Of a DNA stretch of 64,000 bases, positions 44,962 to 54,630 are shown piece after piece. The notes under the pieces are model-generated. The model saw only the letters and a list, made by a program, of their open reading frames with translations, was not told where the DNA came from and ran no database searches. The DNA lies in contig NW_013171817.1 in NCBI RefSeq assembly GCF_000151665.1, positions 124,001 through 188,000 of the forward strand, read 5' to 3'. The position numbers were made by a program, and so were the translations under genes. How positions within the stretch are numbered: the stretch's first letter is position 1; every line of letters starts with the position of its first letter. Source of the DNA: Blastocystis hominis (taxonomy: Eukaryota > Sar > Bigyra > Opalinata > Blastocystidae).

Positions 44962-45900
44962 TCTACCTATTTATAATCACATATCCTTAGCCTCTACTCT
45001 TTGAATTCGTAATTTGTAGCCAAATATAAAGAATTTATGAAGAAAACAGAAAGATCAGTTTGTTTCTTTACACCTAAGTATTCTTCATATTAAAAAATTA
45101 TGATAGAGTGCTACCATATACACATTGGATCCAAGATTTCCAAGTGAAGTACTCACTTGTGTTTCGCATCATTTTGTTCACATTTTTGTGGTTGAAATAG
45201 TTCGAGGTATAGATATTTACAATAATATCAGGATTGTTTGGAAACACTCAGAATGGAAAAGTCCATTTTGTTGTCTACTATGTCTGTATAGGTTGTATAT
45301 TTATGATATCATAGTGAAATCGTGTTATGAAACAAGGATTTGGTTGTTCACTCCACTTTGTCTAAATAGTCTATATTATCATTATTATTTCGATAATCCA
45401 ATCTATCCATCCATGATTCTAGCCAAATCATTTTGACTTGGGACTGGTTGGGTTTGAAAACAATTAAAACTAGTAAAACTGGAAAATCAAATCGAATGGA
45501 ATGGAATGGAAATTGGTTTTGATCCAGTGATTTTCACACAAAGAACCTATCTTCGCACATCGTTAACCATTCACTCCATTTTCTATCATTTCCTTATCCT
45601 AAACCAACCAACTAACTCTAAATACACTTTCTATCTATCTTTCTATCTTTGTTTCTTTCTTTGTTTCAACTATCAACTCACAGCATTCTATTATTATTAT
45701 TATCAACTAGAGTCGTTTGGTTCCTCGTTCTGGATTATTCTGTTCATGTTTCTAAATCATTCCAACACCCTACACACTCTAAATCTACATTTTCCTTCCT
45801 AAACACATTTTCGATTCTCATTCAAATCCTACAACGCTTCAACCATTCCACATCTCTACAATTCCATCCATCCATCCATCCATCCATCTTCCAAACCAAA
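44962..45900. other. AT-rich spacer
   Basis: No supported gene. (CCAT)n occurs near 45,866-45,890, just before the GC-rich island begins. Confidence 0.5.
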
Positions 45901-45949
45901 CACCGCAACCATTTCTCTTTCTCTTTCTCTCTCTCAGCAACTGCCAAAT

Positions 45950-48776
45950 CGGTCTGGATCGTGGAAACGTGGAAACATAGCGACCCACGACGCACCAGGC
46001 GTGATCGACGAGGTGGGCGCGGATGAGCGCGCCGGTCACGTCGTAGGCGAAGAGGAAGCGGAGGCGGAGGCGGAGGCGGAGGGGCTGGGTGACGGAGACC
46101 ACGGTGGCGTTCTGCGCCCAGTTGGACAGGAAGAGATCCAGAGAGCCCGGTCGACTCTGCACACCTTCGTAGGGAGCCACGGACCCCACCCCATCGCCCA
46201 CCAGATTCCTGCTCATTCACACCCACACCCACACCCACACCCAGAGCGAACCGGTGAGCGAGGAGGTTGGCTCGCCGTCCACCACCAACACCCAACGAAT
46301 TCCGACGTGGCCATCGTGGACACTCCGAATTGCCTGCCCATCCACTCGGCACTGCCCACTTCGCTCGGGACGCACTCCAGCGTGTAGGAAGTCGCGGGGA
46401 TCCCACCCTCCAACACGTCCCACACATCGCGTCCCGCGGGGAAACAGACGGTTCGGCGGAAGGAGGAAGGAGGAAGTCGCGGGAGCGCGAAGCTCGCACG
46501 TGGCGGTGCAGAGATCATGGAAGGATCCGGTAATCGCCATCGCACAGTCCCACTCAATGCCCTCCGCCTGATTCCACACACACCGCATACAGAACCGCGG
46601 GGATCTTCTCTTGGCGGGAGAGATACCCGTTGAACGCGGCCACGCTCAGATAGATGGGCGCGTGCTGCACGCTCTGCAGGTCCAGGAAGCAGTTCGTGCT
46701 GGCGACCTCGCTCTCGCTCTCGCTCTGGATCACGGCCATCGACGCCATCCACGAGCGTCGCACCACGTAGTACCGAATGCTGGCGCCGCCCAGCTCCGCC
46801 GGCTCTGCCCACTGCACGCGCAGCGAGGTCGAGGAGAGCGCGGCCACCTCGAGGTTCTGCACCGCGCCGGGCGCGACGACATACGCGGCGAGGGTGATGG
46901 GAGAGGAGGCCTCGGAGAGGATGGAGCACGCGGCGGAGCACAGCGCCACGCGAACCCAGTAGGCCACGCACGCATCGAGAGAGAGAGCTAAAGAGAGAGC
47001 TCGGGTTGCTGGACGTCGCCCTCTTGGAGGAGCGCGTCGGCGGCGAAGAGCTGGGAGTGGGAGCCAACCAAGGCCTGCACGAAGAGCTCGCACCACCACC
47101 AGACCCAGCGCACCTGCGTGGCTTCGAAGGCGGCAGCAGCACGACGGGCGCGGAGGGAGGGAGGCAGGGAGGCAGCAACACGACAGGGCGGTAGACGGAG
47201 AAGGACGCGAAGGCGGACCAGGAGGCGCCCTTGCGGACACGCCAGCTGATGGCCATCACGCTGTTCACAATGGCGCCCGCCACCAACACGGAGCGCGTCT
47301 CGAAGAACTGGCTCTGCACATTGCTGCCCATCAAGGCCATCCATCGGGGCTTCATCGGAGATGCCACTGCTCCAGGGAACCTCCATCTGCACAGACACGC
47401 TGCGCTGCGCTGCGCCTACTCCACTTCCCTCATACCAATCGCGCTCTCCACAATCCGAGCAGGCCACAACCGAACGCCAACCGAACGCCAACCGAACGCC
47501 AACCGAACGCCGGCGCGGGTCGAGAAGGTCGCGATGAGGGTTTCCGCGGGGAAGGGGAGGCCGTTTCGGGACACCAACCTGTTGGCATTGATGTAGAACG
47601 TGCGTGCCTTCGCAGAACCGCGGGAAGGAGCCATCGAAGGCGAAGGCGAAGGCGAAGGCGAAGGCGAAGGCAATGGTGTAGTCGGAGATGGAGATCGCGG
47701 TGGTGGGATAGGAGAACGTGGCCTCGGCCAATTCAAACACGATGTGGATGTTCATGGGCTCGAATGGGTCGTTCATCACCTCGCCCACGCCCACATTGCT
47801 CGTGCAGTACATCGTGGATTGCTTCCCATCTCCCATCGTCCACAGCGCCACGTCCCTCGCCCCATCGCCCGCCACGCAGCGCAGCGCAGCGCAGCATCGG
47901 CAGGATGGGCTGGCAGGAGCCCGTCCCCTATCGATCGATCGATCGATTCCCACTGCTGATAGGCGTTGCACCCATCCGTGATCATGCCCCACTAGTCCAC
48001 ATCGCACTTCGTATCCAACACTTGCCCCAAGTGCCCTTCCGGCTACCCCGCCGCTTCGTCCGCGGGGCACACCACCGCCACGCACCTCACCTCTCTTCCA
48101 TTCCAACACTTCCCACACGCCCGCACCACGCACACCTCCACCTTCCCATGCTCCACAGACCCACAAATGCAGAACTGCACCGTCTTGGAACTCGCCTCCT
48201 CCCACTGGCCATTCCAGTTCACTCGGCTCGCATCAATCAGAGGCGAGGACCGTCCCCACAGCAGTTCGCATACTCCGCCTTCTTGTCCCATTCTCCCAAG
48301 TTCCACACACGCTCCGCTTCTACAAACCTACAGCTCTTGCTCCCATAGTTTGCCCTTTCACTCATCGCAAATCCGTTCTCTCTACCACACTCTACCACCT
48401 CACAATATGAAAATGAAAATACGAGAAACAGAACAGCTATCCTAGGCAAGAACGTCGTGCCTGTACCAGATACCTCCCACGTTGCAAGTTATCTCCATGT
48501 ATCCGCGGTCCCATATGACATGAATGGGTTCGCCACGTTGCACAGTTTGAAGTACAGAAATTCCTCACTCGGAACACACTCCACACAGCAAAAATGGAAC
48601 CAGGGTCCACCGCCATTATGGTATTGAATGCGTTCACGATGCATATCTCTCACACACAGTTTAGTCAAAGTAACGATAGCGCACACTACACTAGCTTCTT
48701 CAAACACACCAACTTGACGACAGAACCCATCCCAGCTACAATACTTACACTCCCATAACACAACACACAAAAACAC
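45950..48776 (-). CDS. fibronectin type III / Cys-rich surface-type protein, multi-exon (structure unresolved)
   Basis: Minus-strand gene in a GC-rich island. FN3 signature: PGAVQNLEVAALSSTSLRVQW, AELGGASIRYYVVRR, APIYLSVAAFNGY, with a second unit ending VAYWVRVALCSAACSILSEA. N-terminal exons contain cysteine-rich segments (SCRFVEAERVWNLGEWDKKAEY; FCCVECVPSEEFLYFKLCN) and hydrophobic leaders near 48,776 and 48,440. The short introns could not all be placed, so coordinates are outer limits. FN3 and Cys-rich modules suggest an extracellular adhesion or receptor protein. Several microsatellites lie in coding frames, e.g. (GGCGAA)n at about 47,637-47,669 giving alternating Phe-Ala. Very long open frames in the other frames are GC artefacts. 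Confidence 0.5.
46055..46085. repeat. (GGAGGC)n
   Basis: About five hexamers; followed at 46,219-46,246 by an (ACACCC)n array. Both lie in the FN3 gene region. Confidence 0.85.
47637..47669. repeat. (GAAGGC)n
   Basis: About six hexamers. Others nearby: three CGAACGCCAAC units at about 47,470-47,505, (GCGCA)n near 47,878, (ATCG)n near 47,931. Confidence 0.85.
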
Positions 48777-49860
48777 CTAGAAGTCCGAAAACAAAACAAA
48801 CAAAAGACAGGACATACAAGTCCAATTCCAAATTTTGAATACATTCAAACCCAGTAAGACGAATCTAATAGCTTTGATTGTAAAACAAATGATTTCAAAA
48901 ATACACAGGAATTGTGCAATTGTGAAAATAGTGTTGAAATTGGGTATGAGTGGAAGAATAGATTTCGAATAGGGAGGGAGTTGTTTTTACTGTGAAGTGG
49001 AAGGAAATGAGCGGAAATGGGATATTGTGGAATGAATAGATCGAAGAGTGTTGTTTCCAGTGGAAGCGTTTTGTTTTTCGTTCTATTCATTTGGAATTTT
49101 ATCTAGATGGGCATAGAAGAGAATATAGTGGTATGTAGAAGATGATGATAGGAATGAAAATGGAAAAGCTAGCGATAAGCAGTTTTTGGGTTATCATTTA
49201 TATAAATAATATGTGATATGTGTATAGTAGAATCGAATAGTAGAGTTTGTGAGAAAGGTGGGTGTGTCGTTGAAGAACTGAGCAAAATAATGTAGAATAC
49301 ATATTTTATACGAACAAATAGAGATATATTCATATTCCACTGTTTCTAGGTTTTTCGATAGTTGGTGTCCAGTTTTTGTCGTTTTGATGCACTCTGAACC
49401 TATCAGAGTTTGTTATATTGCCAGAGAATACTATCCCTTATTCTAACCCATATAGTATCCCCCACCTGCCAAATAATGCAGAATATCTCCTATTTAAAGG
49501 AAGAAGTATCGAATTGTACACTTCAATAGGGATACAAAGTGATTCACAATGTTGTTCTATTACGAGCATGAATAACAATAGTATACTTAATACTTGCTGT
49601 TTGAGTTGGTTGATGAAAGTGAAATGCTTTGGTTCCCAACTCATTAGAATGAATAGAATTACTCACTAATAGTGATATCAGTATTGTTGATGATAAAGCT
49701 GAAATCCATAAGAATGGACTCTATGGGAATGAGTAGTTGTCCAATATCACGCTGTGAGACATATCTGACTGATTTGTTGGAGGCAACAATCAAACTATTA
49801 CTTTTCAGATAAATATATGTATATATATAGAAGATAGACATTGATATCTATCTATCTATC
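48777..49860. other. AT-rich spacer before the intact Polinton
   Basis: No supported gene; short frames only. It ends with a (TATC)n microsatellite at about 49,846-49,868, directly at the start of the element's terminal repeats. Confidence 0.5.
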
Positions 49861-49869
49861 TATCTATCT

Positions 49870-50280
49870 TCTTAGTAGTAGGGGAATGACGTAAAAAGCG
49901 CCAAAATCCATTTCCTACCAAATAACCGCGGCAACCCATTTTCTGCCATTTTCGACCATTTTGGCCATGGTCTTCCTGGTCACCTCGATGACCACGACGT
50001 GAAACGCGCGAAAATCCATTTCCTACCAAATAACCGCGGTGAACTTTTTTCGACCATTTTTCGACCATTTTCGGCCATTTTCTGCCATTGTCTACCTGCT
50101 CACCTCGATGTCCATAACAAGAAACGCGCGGAAACCCATGACTGCCATTTTCTGCCATTTTCCACCATTTTCTGCCATTGCCTGCCTGGCCACCTCGATG
50201 ACCACGACGTGAAACGCGCGGAAACCCATGGCTGCCAATTTCGGCCAATTCCTGCAATGTTAACCTGACTTCCATTGTAG
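49870..50280. repeat. imperfect ~90-120 bp tandem repeats at the left end of the intact Polinton
   Basis: Units share CACCTCGATG...CGTGAAACGCGCG...CCCAT and begin at 49,981, 50,101 and 50,191, with a partial unit from about 49,886. Inside each are short direct repeats of CCATTTTCNGCC type. A minus-strand open frame through it has repetitive peptides (HGFPRVSRRGHRG) and is probably not coding. Position and structure fit a terminal or subterminal repeat of a Polinton. The matching right end is outside the window. Confidence 0.55.
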
Positions 50281-50303
50281 GCCATGGTATCCATGGATGT
50301 GAT

Positions 50304-50345
50304 GGGGCAACTACGTTGCCCCGGGAGGAATCTTCGATTCCTCCC
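50304..50345. repeat. hairpin pair 1 (intergenic)
   Basis: GGGGCAAC-tac-GTTGCCCC (50,304-50,322) followed directly by GGGAGGAATC-ttc-GATTCCTCCC (50,323-50,345). Perfect stems of 8 and 10 bp with 3-nt loops. Confidence 0.95.
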
Positions 50346-50381
50346 CATTGTCTTGTTGACTAAGGTAAAGAGAGAAAGACC

Positions 50382-50900
50382 ATGCACTACTCCATGCTTA
50401 TTCAAGGCTCACCTACCAACGGCTCATTTACATGGGTTAATCCGTACAAGTACAAGAATCCCTACATCACTTCCATGACTGTCCTGTTTCATCCTAATGG
50501 TTCGATGTTTAATAACGTAGACACGACCAATGTGGTTACTAACAGCAATGATGAGACTGTGACGATCCCTGCTGGTTACTACACGCTCAGTGAGATCATT
50601 GCCTTACTCAATACCATGACTGACACGCTGTTCTCCATATCAACGAATGCCTCAAGTTATGGTTGTATCTGGATTCAGTCCCCGCACACGATTGACTTCA
50701 CGGATGCACCTGACATTCGTGAGATCCTCGGCTTCGATGGACGAACGGTCATTCTACCTGCTTCGTTCAGTGGATCGAACGTGATTGATATCACGCGAAA
50801 TCGCCAAGTGATCCAGATCTACTCGACGATCGTGCGATCATCGGACTTGAAGATTGCCAACCAGAACAACAACCTGCTCACCACGATGAACTTATTGTGA
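50382..50900 (+). CDS. tandem-module virion-type protein, first part
   Basis: 172 residues from MHYSMLIQGSPTNGSF. Contains PAGYYTLSEIIALLNTM, IWIQSPHTIDF, IREILGFDG and QVIQIYSTIVRSSDLKI. This module (G-x-Y-x-x-x-E-I-I-x-x-L-N, LGF, I-x-x-Y-S) recurs in putative minor virion proteins of Polintons and related elements; the exact function is not established. It ends at TGA 50,898-50,900, but the same frame continues with the missing C-terminal half of the module (VRIPMITRFDQLMFVFRDMD), so this is probably the 5' part of one long gene with the next ORF. No TAAATG context precedes it. Confidence 0.65.
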   Translation: MHYSMLIQGSPTNGSFTWVNPYKYKNPYITSMTVLFHPNGSMFNNVDTTNVVTNSNDETVTIPAGYYTLSEIIALLNTMTDTLFSISTNASSYGCIWIQSPHTIDFTDAPDIREILGFDGRTVILPASFSGSNVIDITRNRQVIQIYSTIVRSSDLKIANQNNNLLTTMNLL

Positions 50901-53559
50901 CGTATCCAACGGCGTGACTATGATGTGCGAACTGTGGAAGACGTGCGTATACCAATGATCACTCGGTTTGATCAATTGATGTTCGTGTTCCGCGATATGG
51001 ATGGCAAGATGATGCGACTGAACGGCGAATTCGAACTCCAGTTGACGATTGAGGACGTGTATGATGAAGTGCCTTCATCGATGGGGGAAGCTTCGCTTCC
51101 CCCGGGGGTGACATCGTCACCCCCAACGATTGCCTCTGCAAACCAGTTCTCAATGATCGAAGTGTTCGGTAATACCACCAAGAAGGAAGTGAAGCTGAAC
51201 AATCCTCTGTCATTCGATCAATGCTACATCTCGTCTGTGTCGTTGTATACGGACTTCGTGTTACACAACGTGCCGACTGATCAAGTGGTGCTAATCAATG
51301 CTGGCGCTACGATTCAAGAGATCGCGATACCACGCGGTGCATACGACATCGAAACGATCATTGCAAAGCTGAATGCGAGTGATGCCCTGTTCGAATTGGT
51401 GTATAGCGGTGAGAATGCGTTCCACATCACGGTAGATCACTTCTACATGACTCTGCATTTCAGCGACATGACTACCAGAGATCAAATCGATCCTCGGATT
51501 CGAATCGGATATCTTGGTGAAAGGAGTGGATAACCCGAAGCGCTACTACCTGTCGTCCTCGTGTAATCACGTGGTTGTTACTGACAGCAGGGAATCGCAC
51601 ATGTTGACATTACCTGTCGGTTACTACACGTTCAGCGAGTTCATCGAGGCTGTCGGTGCTGAAATGGTGAAAGTGCTTCCACTCACATCCATGACGATCG
51701 AGGATGATCATGTTCGCTTCAATGTCCAAGCAGACGGATGGTATTTCGATCGATCCAGTGTTGACACGACGATCGATGATTTTGGTTGGACTCCATGGTT
51801 CAAATTGACATCAACGGTACGCAATCTGTGCATCGAACGACCTGTGGAAGCTTCGTTCAACCCTGAAAGCGATTCCCCACCTGATATGACGAATGATCAA
51901 GGTATTGGTGGTCATGCGTACATAGGATCAAACACCTTCATTGCATATGACTGGAAAATGCGTACGAATGATAATCGGTTCCTGCTAAAGCCTCTCGCGA
52001 CATACACGATGCGCCTAGCTGATGGTTCAGTACTCGATAGTGGTGAATTCTACATAACGGACGATACGTCTACCCCGATCAAGATGAATACTCTTACAAC
52101 CACATGTTTTAATGAGCTCAATGCTCGATATGCGAGTGCTATGGAACTACCTCCATCTCACCAGAATGCGATTGCGTGGACGGTGAATGACAATAGAGAA
52201 AGCATGTCATGGACTGCGAAGGACTATGCACCAGAATTGGAATTGCATATCACATCGGAAAATACAGGTGACTTGGTGTCATCGAATGGTTCTTCGATCG
52301 GACCTTGGTATTCCAAGGATAGTGTATATCACACGAGAGTGTTTATCGATACGACGAATTTTATACTTGGAATACGTGGATATGGCGAAAGACCTCTCAC
52401 AATCCAACGAGGTCATTATAGCGCTATTGATATCGTGAATATGATCGCTAATGTGATCAATAAGATATATGTAGATGCGTCTCTCGGAGGGTACTTGGTA
52501 TATGTCATTGCAGATAATGGTGGTCGAGTACGAATGGGATGTCGAAATGGTACAGAACCACGATTCATATTGTTTTGTGATAATCCATGTTTCAAGATTA
52601 TACCCGGACCATACGCTGAACCAGGTGGTGTGTATTTGTCTTGTTATTTCGAGTTTTATCGCAATTACTACATCAGGATGCCCGAGTTGACATCACCTTA
52701 CGAGTTTGCGATGGCAAACATCGATGGTCTGAATGTGACGAATATGATCAAAGGTAGTACGTATTCCGATCGTGCTGTGTCGATCGAATTCATACAACCG
52801 ACACGTGTTACGTATGTGAGGAATGATGAAGTTGTTGTTCCATCATTGGCTACCTTCGTTGACTGGGAACAATCTGAGTCGTACACGGCTAACACGACGA
52901 TTCGCTTCCCGTACGGAATGATGACACTGGACGAAGAGGGAAGCATGGCGGAACTACGTTCCGCCGGGGCGACAAAGTCGCCCCAAAGCAGTGCTTCCCC
53001 CGAGACTGATATCACGTACACGGATGACATTCAGACGCTCACGTGGACCATACCATCACGACTGACACAGGCTGACATGATATGGCACATGAACCAGTGT
53101 TTTGACTCGGCTGCACTTGGCATACGATGGAAAGCTGAGTCAGATGGGTACTACATTCACGCGGACCACGTGTTCTCGTTGAGTGGCAACCTGGGAACCA
53201 TAGTTCCCGCTTCAGGATCGCAATCGCATACATGGCGTATCCCTTTCGACGATGGTGTGTACTATGCCAACTATGGTCCAATGGTTGCCGAGTATCCTGT
53301 CGATATCACGAACGGTCTATCGAACATACAGCTGTATTGCAACATCGTGAAAAGCAAGACGATACCACTGCTTGCGAATGTCCCGATGGACAGCTTGTAC
53401 AAGAACTACTTCTACAAGAATCGCATGTTGGTACCATGTTCTGAATTGCTTGATCGCATCGTGTACGAATTGAAGGACGAAAATGGTGACCCGCTATCGT
53501 TCATTGGGAACGTGTACCTGCTGATCGGCTTCACTGTTTCAGGAGGAAATAATAAATGA
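50901..53559 (+). CDS. tandem-module virion-type protein, main part (frameshifted)
   Basis: Two overlapping frames (to 51,533, and from 51,472 to 53,559) make one protein of about 880 residues with a +1 frame break near 51,470-51,530. It has no good ATG of its own. Repeated modules: IPRGAYDIETIIAKLNASD, LPVGYYTFSEFIEAVG, IQRGHYSAIDIVNMI, WTIPSRLTQADMIWHMNQ, and closing modules VRIPMITRFDQLMFVFRDMD and IQLYCNIVKSKTIPLL...LKDENGDPLS. Two hairpin pairs are inserted in frame (51,083-51,124 and 52,938-52,999) and translate as SLPPGVTSSPP and AELRSAGATKSPQ linkers. Probably a structural protein built by module duplication. Confidence 0.6.
51083..51124. repeat. hairpin pair 2 (in coding sequence, 42 bp)
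   Basis: GGGGGAAGC-ttc-GCTTCCCCC (51,083-51,103) and GGGGGTGAC-atc-GTCACCCCC (51,104-51,124), two 9-bp stems. Total 42 bp keeps the frame of the tandem-module protein. Confidence 0.95.
52938..52999. repeat. nested hairpins 3 (pair inside the loop of a third)
   Basis: Outer arms GGGAAGCA (52,938-52,945) and TGCTTCCC (52,992-52,999) enclose GGCGGAAC-tac-GTTCCGCC (52,947-52,965) and GGGGCGAC-aaa-GTCGCCCC (52,966-52,984). It lies in frame in the tandem-module gene. Confidence 0.9.
53193..53208. repeat. single short hairpin
   Basis: GGGAAC-cata-GTTCCC in the coding sequence; shorter stem (6 bp) and 4-nt loop, perhaps a worn or unrelated unit. Confidence 0.6.
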
Positions 53560-53888
53560 ATCTAGTGTTCAACATTGCTCGAACGTACGAACATGAATTC
53601 ACGAGTAACAATCTCATCAAAAGCGACATGGTAATCGATCGAGTGACTATGAAGGGAGAATCGCCTGGCACCTGCCTTGTCCTTGATCGAGTGAACAACA
53701 TGCAAGAACGACGACAGTCTCCGTTGGTTGTATTGAACGAGGAGTACACGGAGAATGCGCACATGAACGTCGTGGTACCCAAAAGTCGCAAATGGTCATT
53801 CTCGTTGACCGATAAGACCGGTGCAACGATTGCCCTGCCAATGCCGATTACAGTGTGCATTCACTTCCATGTTCTCCAAAGTAATTAG
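53556..53888 (+). CDS. small virion-cluster protein (110 aa), unknown
   Basis: Begins MNLVFNIARTYEHEFTSNN, overlapping the stop of the previous gene in AATAATAAATG. Beta-rich content (MVIDRVTMKGESPG, MNVVVPKSRKWSFSL, ITVCIHFHVL) without known motifs. The last part resembles the end of the tandem modules (LTDKTGATIALPMPITV versus LKDENGDPLSFIGNVYLLI), so it may be a detached half-module. A hairpin pair follows. Confidence 0.6.
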   Translation: MNLVFNIARTYEHEFTSNNLIKSDMVIDRVTMKGESPGTCLVLDRVNNMQERRQSPLVVLNEEYTENAHMNVVVPKSRKWSFSLTDKTGATIALPMPITVCIHFHVLQSN

Positions 53889-53929
53889 GGGGGCAACTGC
53901 GTTGCCCCCGGGGGAGACTACGTCTCCCC
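53889..53929. repeat. hairpin pair 4 (intergenic)
   Basis: GGGGGCAAC-tgc-GTTGCCCCC (53,889-53,909) and GGGGAGAC-tac-GTCTCCCC (53,911-53,929), then CATACATAAATG at the next gene start. Confidence 0.95.
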
Positions 53930-53937
53930 ATACATAA

Positions 53938-54630
53938 ATGAGTCGTGCACTACCAGTGAGTGTGATTAATCACAATACAGTAATTCCGAAGAACAACGAA
54001 CGATACCATGAAACGTTCAACACGGTGATCATGCCTCGTGACCTTGTGTACAAGATCACTTCGATTACGTGCAAGATCGATACAACATCTCTATGGAACA
54101 TTCGTGCAATGAATGTGGTGAAGGTTCAAATGCTGTCAGGGTTTGAAATGGTCTACAACGTCGGTCCTGGCTACTACTCGATTACCGAGTTATGCCGTGC
54201 GATAGCCGATTCCATCCAGGTAGACGATGTTAACCGAGCATACTTGAACAGTGATGTGGCGACCGCTGTTGACCTTAGTGGCGCACCTGATTACACGAAT
54301 ATCCTCAAGTTGGAAGGTATCGTTGAGGCAGGAATGGTAGCGAGTGAACCCTACGACATCACGAATGGCATGAGTGTGATCCGAGTGTACAGCAGCATCA
54401 ATGCGCAAACATTCGGTCTGAAGAGTCCGCTGATCGATAACCTGATTCACGTATCGATGGGACTGAACAACATGATCACCTGGGACGACTTATCAATCGA
54501 TGTGATTGAACAATCGAACCTGGACTACATTGATTGGGTACTGACGGACGCGAATGACCGTCCGATCTCATTGAATTCGAATGTCTACATCTCATTCACG
54601 ATTTCGTGCTATTCGAAAAAGACAAAGTAA
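53938..54630 (+). CDS. single-module virion-type protein (230 aa)
   Basis: MSRALPVSVINHNTVIPKNN opens right after TACATAA. It contains one complete copy of the same module as the neighbouring tandem protein: VGPGYYSITELCRAIADSI, DYTNILKLEG, MSVIRVYSSINAQTFGLKS, LDYIDWVLTDANDRPISLNS and a final strand YISFTISCY. A stand-alone copy beside multi-module forms supports duplication. Possible minor capsid or spike-base protein; not proven. It ends GTAAATGG, sharing the TAA with the start of the next gene. Confidence 0.65.
   Translation: MSRALPVSVINHNTVIPKNNERYHETFNTVIMPRDLVYKITSITCKIDTTSLWNIRAMNVVKVQMLSGFEMVYNVGPGYYSITELCRAIADSIQVDDVNRAYLNSDVATAVDLSGAPDYTNILKLEGIVEAGMVASEPYDITNGMSVIRVYSSINAQTFGLKSPLIDNLIHVSMGLNNMITWDDLSIDVIEQSNLDYIDWVLTDANDRPISLNSNVYISFTISCYSKKTK

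Noticed and set aside
46213-48205. Very long minus-strand ORFs (about 384 and 405 codons) in the GC-rich island
   Set aside because: They mix frames and give Pro/Arg/Ala-rich low-complexity peptides. The FN3 signature sits in another frame, so these are GC-driven shadow frames.
49856-50275. Minus-strand ORF of 139 codons over the element terminus
   Set aside because: Its peptide simply mirrors the DNA tandem repeats, and repeats without stops give open frames by chance.
49870-50280. CRISPR-like array
   Set aside because: Units are imperfect, longer than CRISPR repeats and contiguous without unique spacers; the genome is eukaryotic.
50898-50900. Alternative genetic code with TGA read as an amino acid in the element
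   Set aside because: Other element genes and the relic ORFs end normally, and only one TGA is involved; host genes also use TGA as stop (e.g. 12,551-12,553).
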